This document shows, in pieces, positions 19,581-22,896 of a stretch of DNA of 22,896 nt (position 1 is its first letter; every line of letters starts with the position of its first letter). Position numbers and translations under genes: made by a program. The stretch spans positions 1 to 22,896 of the forward strand of contig CAUDNR010000256.1 in assembly GCA_958430865.1 (NCBI GenBank), read 5' to 3'. This DNA is from Entrophospora sp. SA101 (Eukaryota; Glomeromycota; Glomeromycetes; Entrophosporales; Entrophosporaceae). The notes below the pieces were generated by a model, which was given only the letters and a program-made list of their open reading frames with translations, was not told the DNA's origin and ran no database searches.

Positions 19581-20771
19581 AAAAAGGAAAATACCACCAA
19601 TCTACTACACCCCCTTATTTACCTATAAACCCCCCAATATTAATAAAAGGGTGGCTCGTATCATTTATTTTTAGCTTCCCTGATAATCGAACAATAATAT
19701 TAATATGTAATACCTTTAGTCGATCAATCGATCCACTTTACCGTATTCCCACGTAATAATAATATAAATTGAACAAAGCTAGTCCATCTTATTAAAATTA
19801 ATTTTTAAATATCACACAAGAATTGTGATAATCGTGATCCTAAAAAAATATATTAATCAACCCATTTTGTTTGCTTGGCAATGTCGTGTGTGTATGTATA
19901 TATATTCCATATGCGCTGGCAGTGTGTTTAAACATTAGTAACCTAGAGCAAAAAACAAGAAAACTTTGTCGTATCAGTATAATTTTTTTAAAAATTTTTT
20001 TTTTGGAAAAGGTTCAATCAATGTCAAACGGGGCAGAAACAATCGATAACAATCATCATCAATACAAAAATCCCAAAGATATAAATATACACACTTGTTC
20101 TAAAGTTTTTCGTAAGTCAATATGGATTTCGTTAACTTTGATAAATGATATAATACTTTAGGTGTAATGAGATAACAAAACGTTGGTAAAATAAATACGT
20201 CCATGATTTATGTACGCTATGATATAGAGTCCGGGGTGAAAGGAATTCGTGCATGAGTAAACAAATAAGAGAGCGTACAAGAAGATAATAAACCTCTGGT
20301 ATAGTATAATAATTATTTTAAATTATCTGATTGGACAGCTCCAAACGCATGATTTAACGGAAGAAAATAACAAAATAGTGCGACGTCATTTTGATACAAT
20401 TGATAAATTTTTATGGCTCGCTAGATATGATGTTCTTTTGGTAAGTTTCATGTTTTTTTTTATCAACCAATAAAATAACATATTTTTATTTGTTTGACGG
20501 GAAATATGCTCGATCTTTGTTTAAAAAGGCATTCTAATTTGGTATTATAAACATCGCTTACGTATTTCTGTTGTTGAAGGAAAGAAGATGTTAGCAAAAT
20601 AATCAATTAGTTAGTAAATGGGTTTCATTCTTCAGAGACCTATATGTCCAGCGCCTGATAAACTATCACATGACCAAACAGTTTTGCATTTTTAAATTGA
20701 TGTTACACTAACATTAATATGGCAATTAAAAAAAATCGGCCCTTATCATAAAAAAAATAATTATTACAAGT
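19581..20771. other. Spacer between the aminopeptidase pseudogene and NDUFB8
   Basis: It must contain the NDUFB8 promoter, but I see no clear element. A 46-codon open frame at 20021-20161 (MSNGAETIDN...) contains a good donor, GTAAGT, at 20112. An exon-like block at 20339-20440 is listed separately. No RNA gene was seen. Confidence 0.4.
20339..20440 (+). other. Orphan exon-like block
   Basis: Bounded by TTGGACAG on the left and a perfect GTAAGT on the right, this 102-nt block has one open frame of 34 codons. Its composition is protein-like and charged (HDLTEENNKIVRRHFDTIDK, then FLWLARYD). I do not recognise it. The small frame starting at 20021 has a phase-1 donor that does not match this phase-0 exon, so I cannot join them. 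It may be a remnant exon of a lost gene or part of an unannotated short gene. Confidence 0.3.
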
Positions 20772-21496
20772 ATGTTGCAACATTTGAGGCCATTATCTCG
20801 TTCGTTGATATTAAATCCTAAAAGCAAATCAACTTTCTTTCAAAATTCAAATATTTTCCTTAGACAACGCCAAGTATCATGGGTTCAAACAAAAACTGAG
20901 GAAGTTCAAACTGGTGATTATCCTGACCTACCCACTAAATTATATTTACATAGACCACCATTGGGCTGGGATGATATACAAGAAAGAAGAAATATTGGAG
21001 AACCGGTTAATTATTAATTTAAAATATCTGGTTAATGTTTTTTTCTATAATTATTAATTAATTGTTTGTATATTTTTGAAAATATTCAAAAGATTTCAGA
21101 AGAATTTGACGCATTAAGCGTTTGGAGTTTTGATGCTTATAAAGGAGATACTTTTAAATGTTTTAGACATTTGTGTTATTTCGGTTTTGCTATTGGAGTG
21201 ACTACTTTTATAATTTATGTAACTTTACCAGAAGATAAAGCGGTTGGTTAATAAATTATTAATGATCGTGAATCAATTGATCAAAAAATTTCTAATAAAT
21301 ATAATTTTTTAGGTTAAAAAAACATATCCTTATAATGGATTATTAGTTGAATTAGGAGGTAATCCATCCAAACCAGAAGATAAATATTTAGCAGTACGTA
21401 TTAAATTGATTGCTTGTTAATTTATTCCATTCATCCGTCCATCCATCCATCCATTAATTAAATTCAAAATTTTTTCTAAAGTCACGTAGTGAATAA
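20772..21496 (+). CDS. NDUFB8: NADH:ubiquinone oxidoreductase subunit NDUFB8 (complex I)
   Basis: Accessory subunit of the membrane arm of mitochondrial complex I. Exons: 20772-21005, 21093-21242, 21313-21393 and probably 21482-21496, giving about 159 aa. The first about 34 residues are Arg/Ser/Leu-rich with no acid, a typical mitochondrial presequence, which supports this ATG. The family core follows: GDYPDLP, then RPPLGWDDIQERRNIGEP, then LSVWSFD, one transmembrane helix (CYFGFAIGVTTFIIYVTLP) and the matrix or intermembrane tail KKTYPYNGLLVELGG. The last junction is a choice. GCA|GTACGT is a strong donor, and acceptor TTTTTCTAAAG gives the short end SRSE. Without splicing, the frame runs nine codons further to TAA 21418-21420. 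Two introns use weaker donors (GTTAAT, GTTGGT), but both keep the frame and the family alignment. It lies between the two copies of the 790-bp duplication. Confidence 0.9.
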
Positions 21497-21728
21497 ATTA
21501 TAAATTATCAAGAATAAATAATTTTTAAACATCATAATAAAAAATCACAACAAAAATTTTCGTTTTTAAAATTCAAAAATTTGACACACAAAATTGTAAA
21601 GAAACAAGCTTTCAAATAAATAGAAAGTAGTAAACATTTACATTATTTATATTATTTACTTATGAATTAGTTTTTGACTTTAATTTATTGTTTAAATTCA
21701 CCATCCACAAAATTTATTTATCTTATTA
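21421..21728. other. NDUFB8 3' region and left flank of duplication copy B
   Basis: It holds the proposed last NDUFB8 exon (21482-21496), a (TCCA)n run at about 21434-21453 and AT-rich sequence up to the duplication border. No other gene was seen. Confidence 0.5.
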
Positions 21729-22464
21729 CATGACATCAACTAAAATATTTTTAGCGTTATTTTCTCTTAGACTGCAAACTCCAACAGCTGACTAAAATAA
21801 GCAAATAGTAATAATGTACAGTAAGTAATGATTTAACGAGATATTCTGTTTAAAATCATAATAAATTATCATTTTATCATGATTGATAATTAACATTACC
21901 ACATTTCTAGCAATTTCCAAAACCTCATATAACTCTTGATCATTACTAGGGTTTTTGAAATCTCTTCTTTTGCCCAATCCAACAATAGCAATTTTTTTAG
22001 GAAAACTGTTACCACTGTCAACATCAACAGCAGCATCATCATCAATTTTATCAATTCCATACAACTATTTACATTCACCTAAATTTCCTTTACTACATCC
22101 ATAATATCCAAGTTTTTTTTTGATTGTTTGTTGAAATTTTTCAGAAAGTTTATTTGATCCAATAGTTTGACTTAACGTACCATCCTTGAATACATCTAGT
22201 ACAATACCATCAAATTTTGAAAAGTTCAGATTATTGTTGTTACTGCTGCCTCTAGAAACATTAGGATTGTCATTATTGTTGTTTGTGATTTTTGATGTTG
22301 TTGAAAAAGCTGTTAATTTAAAAGAAAAATGAAATGATTGATTGATTGATTTTCCTGAATTTCCTAATACCAATCTTGTATTTATTTGGTAATGATGTTG
22401 ATGATGATAAAAATTGTCTTTTAATTAATGATTGATTTAAGCTTGTGGATAATTGATAGTGCAT
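21729..22464 (-). pseudogene. 5' fragment of the leucyl aminopeptidase pseudogene (copy B)
   Basis: It carries exon 1 from the ATG (22464-22462), the same frame change near 22375, the same in-frame TAG (22065-22067), intron 1 and part of exon 2. It ends before any catalytic motif. It cannot encode an enzyme. Sharing the TAG with copy A shows that the stop arose before the duplication, if the duplication is real. Confidence 0.9.
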
Positions 22465-22518
22465 ATTAAATTTTTTATATAGATACAATAGATCTTTTTT
22501 TATTTTAAACTGTCTTAA
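21729..22518. repeat. Copy B of the 790-bp direct duplication
   Basis: By eye identical to 18791-19580. The left border joins unrelated AT-rich DNA. At the right border, after CTGTCTTAA, copy A continues in A-rich sequence while copy B continues GGGTAGAGTG. No target-site duplication or terminal repeat marks the ends, so it does not look like a transposon. Confidence 0.95.
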
Positions 22519-22896
22519 GGGTAGAGTGTAGGTAACACGAATTTCACTATGACACTGTTGATAAAAAAAATTACGTAACACTCCGAGTTGTTAGCCTCAT
22601 ACATGAGTATTCCAAAAACTAATTTTTGTGAGATGTTTACTATTGCAAAATCCTTTTTCAGAACCTATCCAATCGTATTGTGATAAAAATTTTGATGTCT
22701 TGTTAAAAGGTTCTTTTAAAAAAATCTTGTAAAGTCAAAAGTAGTTTTCCCATCACTTATAAAAATTTTCCCATCGCTTATAAAACATATCAAACCTATA
22801 ATAAATATAATAAATAGCTGTAACACACACAATAATAATTGTAATAATATTTCTTTAGAATAAATAAAAGACTAATAATTTGTTAAAATCTTGTCC
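22519..22896. other. Right-end spacer
   Basis: No gene is recognised. AGTGTAGGTAA near 22526 and TTACGTAACACT near 22570 are roughly inverted. A two-copy tandem repeat is listed separately. Confidence 0.4.
22745..22786. repeat. Two-copy 21-bp tandem repeat
   Basis: TTTTCCCATCACTTATAAAA and TTTTCCCATCGCTTATAAAA stand directly next to each other and differ mainly at one base. Confidence 0.85.

Noticed and set aside
1..22896. CRISPR array, bacterial operons, rRNA or intact tRNA genes
   Set aside because: There are no regularly spaced repeats with unique spacers, introns are present throughout, and no cloverleaf or rRNA-like sequence was found.

Overview
The window looks like nuclear DNA of a very AT-rich fungus, most likely an arbuscular mycorrhizal fungus (Glomeromycotina, Rhizophagus-like). 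The reasons are short GT-AG introns of about 65-200 nt, a fungal-type complex I NDUFB8, a fungal-style SPT16 relic, a decayed member of a PB1-like plus PD-(D/E)XK family I associate with expanded Rhizophagus families, and many Tc1/mariner-like terminal-repeat elements. The organism is an inference from these features; no marker gene proves it.

Layout. Positions 1-4470 hold no intact gene. They contain simple repeats, a 48-bp perfect palindrome resembling two fused Tc1-like transposon ends, a GC-richer island (2280-3540) with broken coding-like stretches, and a 133-bp TA-bounded MITE. Positions 4484-5968 carry a broken PD-(D/E)XK-type gene with two frameshifts; a 261-bp foldback element sits inside its 3' coding part and supplies the stop codon. 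Positions 5969-11040 are mostly empty AT-rich DNA with small repeats. A RING-like gene remnant (minus, 11049-11474) abuts a degenerate, internally deleted copy of SPT16, the FACT histone chaperone (plus, 11590-12999).

The intact genes are three. SPF45/RBM17 (13197-15578, plus, nine exons, 513 aa) is a splicing factor with a G-patch and a UHM-type RRM. It converges on a 225-aa protein (15681-16645, minus, four exons) that I identify as a homologue of Gdown1/POLR2M, an RNA polymerase II-associated factor best known from animals. NDUFB8 of mitochondrial complex I (20772-21496, plus) lies further right. Between them is an M17 leucyl aminopeptidase pseudogene (17249-19526, minus) with several independent lesions but retained metal-site motifs.

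The 5' end of that pseudogene (790 bp) is repeated with no difference I could find at 21729-22518, so two direct copies 2,938 bp apart flank NDUFB8. This is either a very recent segmental duplication or an assembly artefact. The genes do not form an operon or an obvious pathway. The region reads as an ordinary housekeeping neighbourhood invaded by short non-autonomous transposons and populated by decayed gene copies. The strongest candidates for something new are the fungal Gdown1-like gene, the inverted repeat beside the 5' splice site of SPF45 intron 1, and the transposon-interrupted nuclease-like gene.
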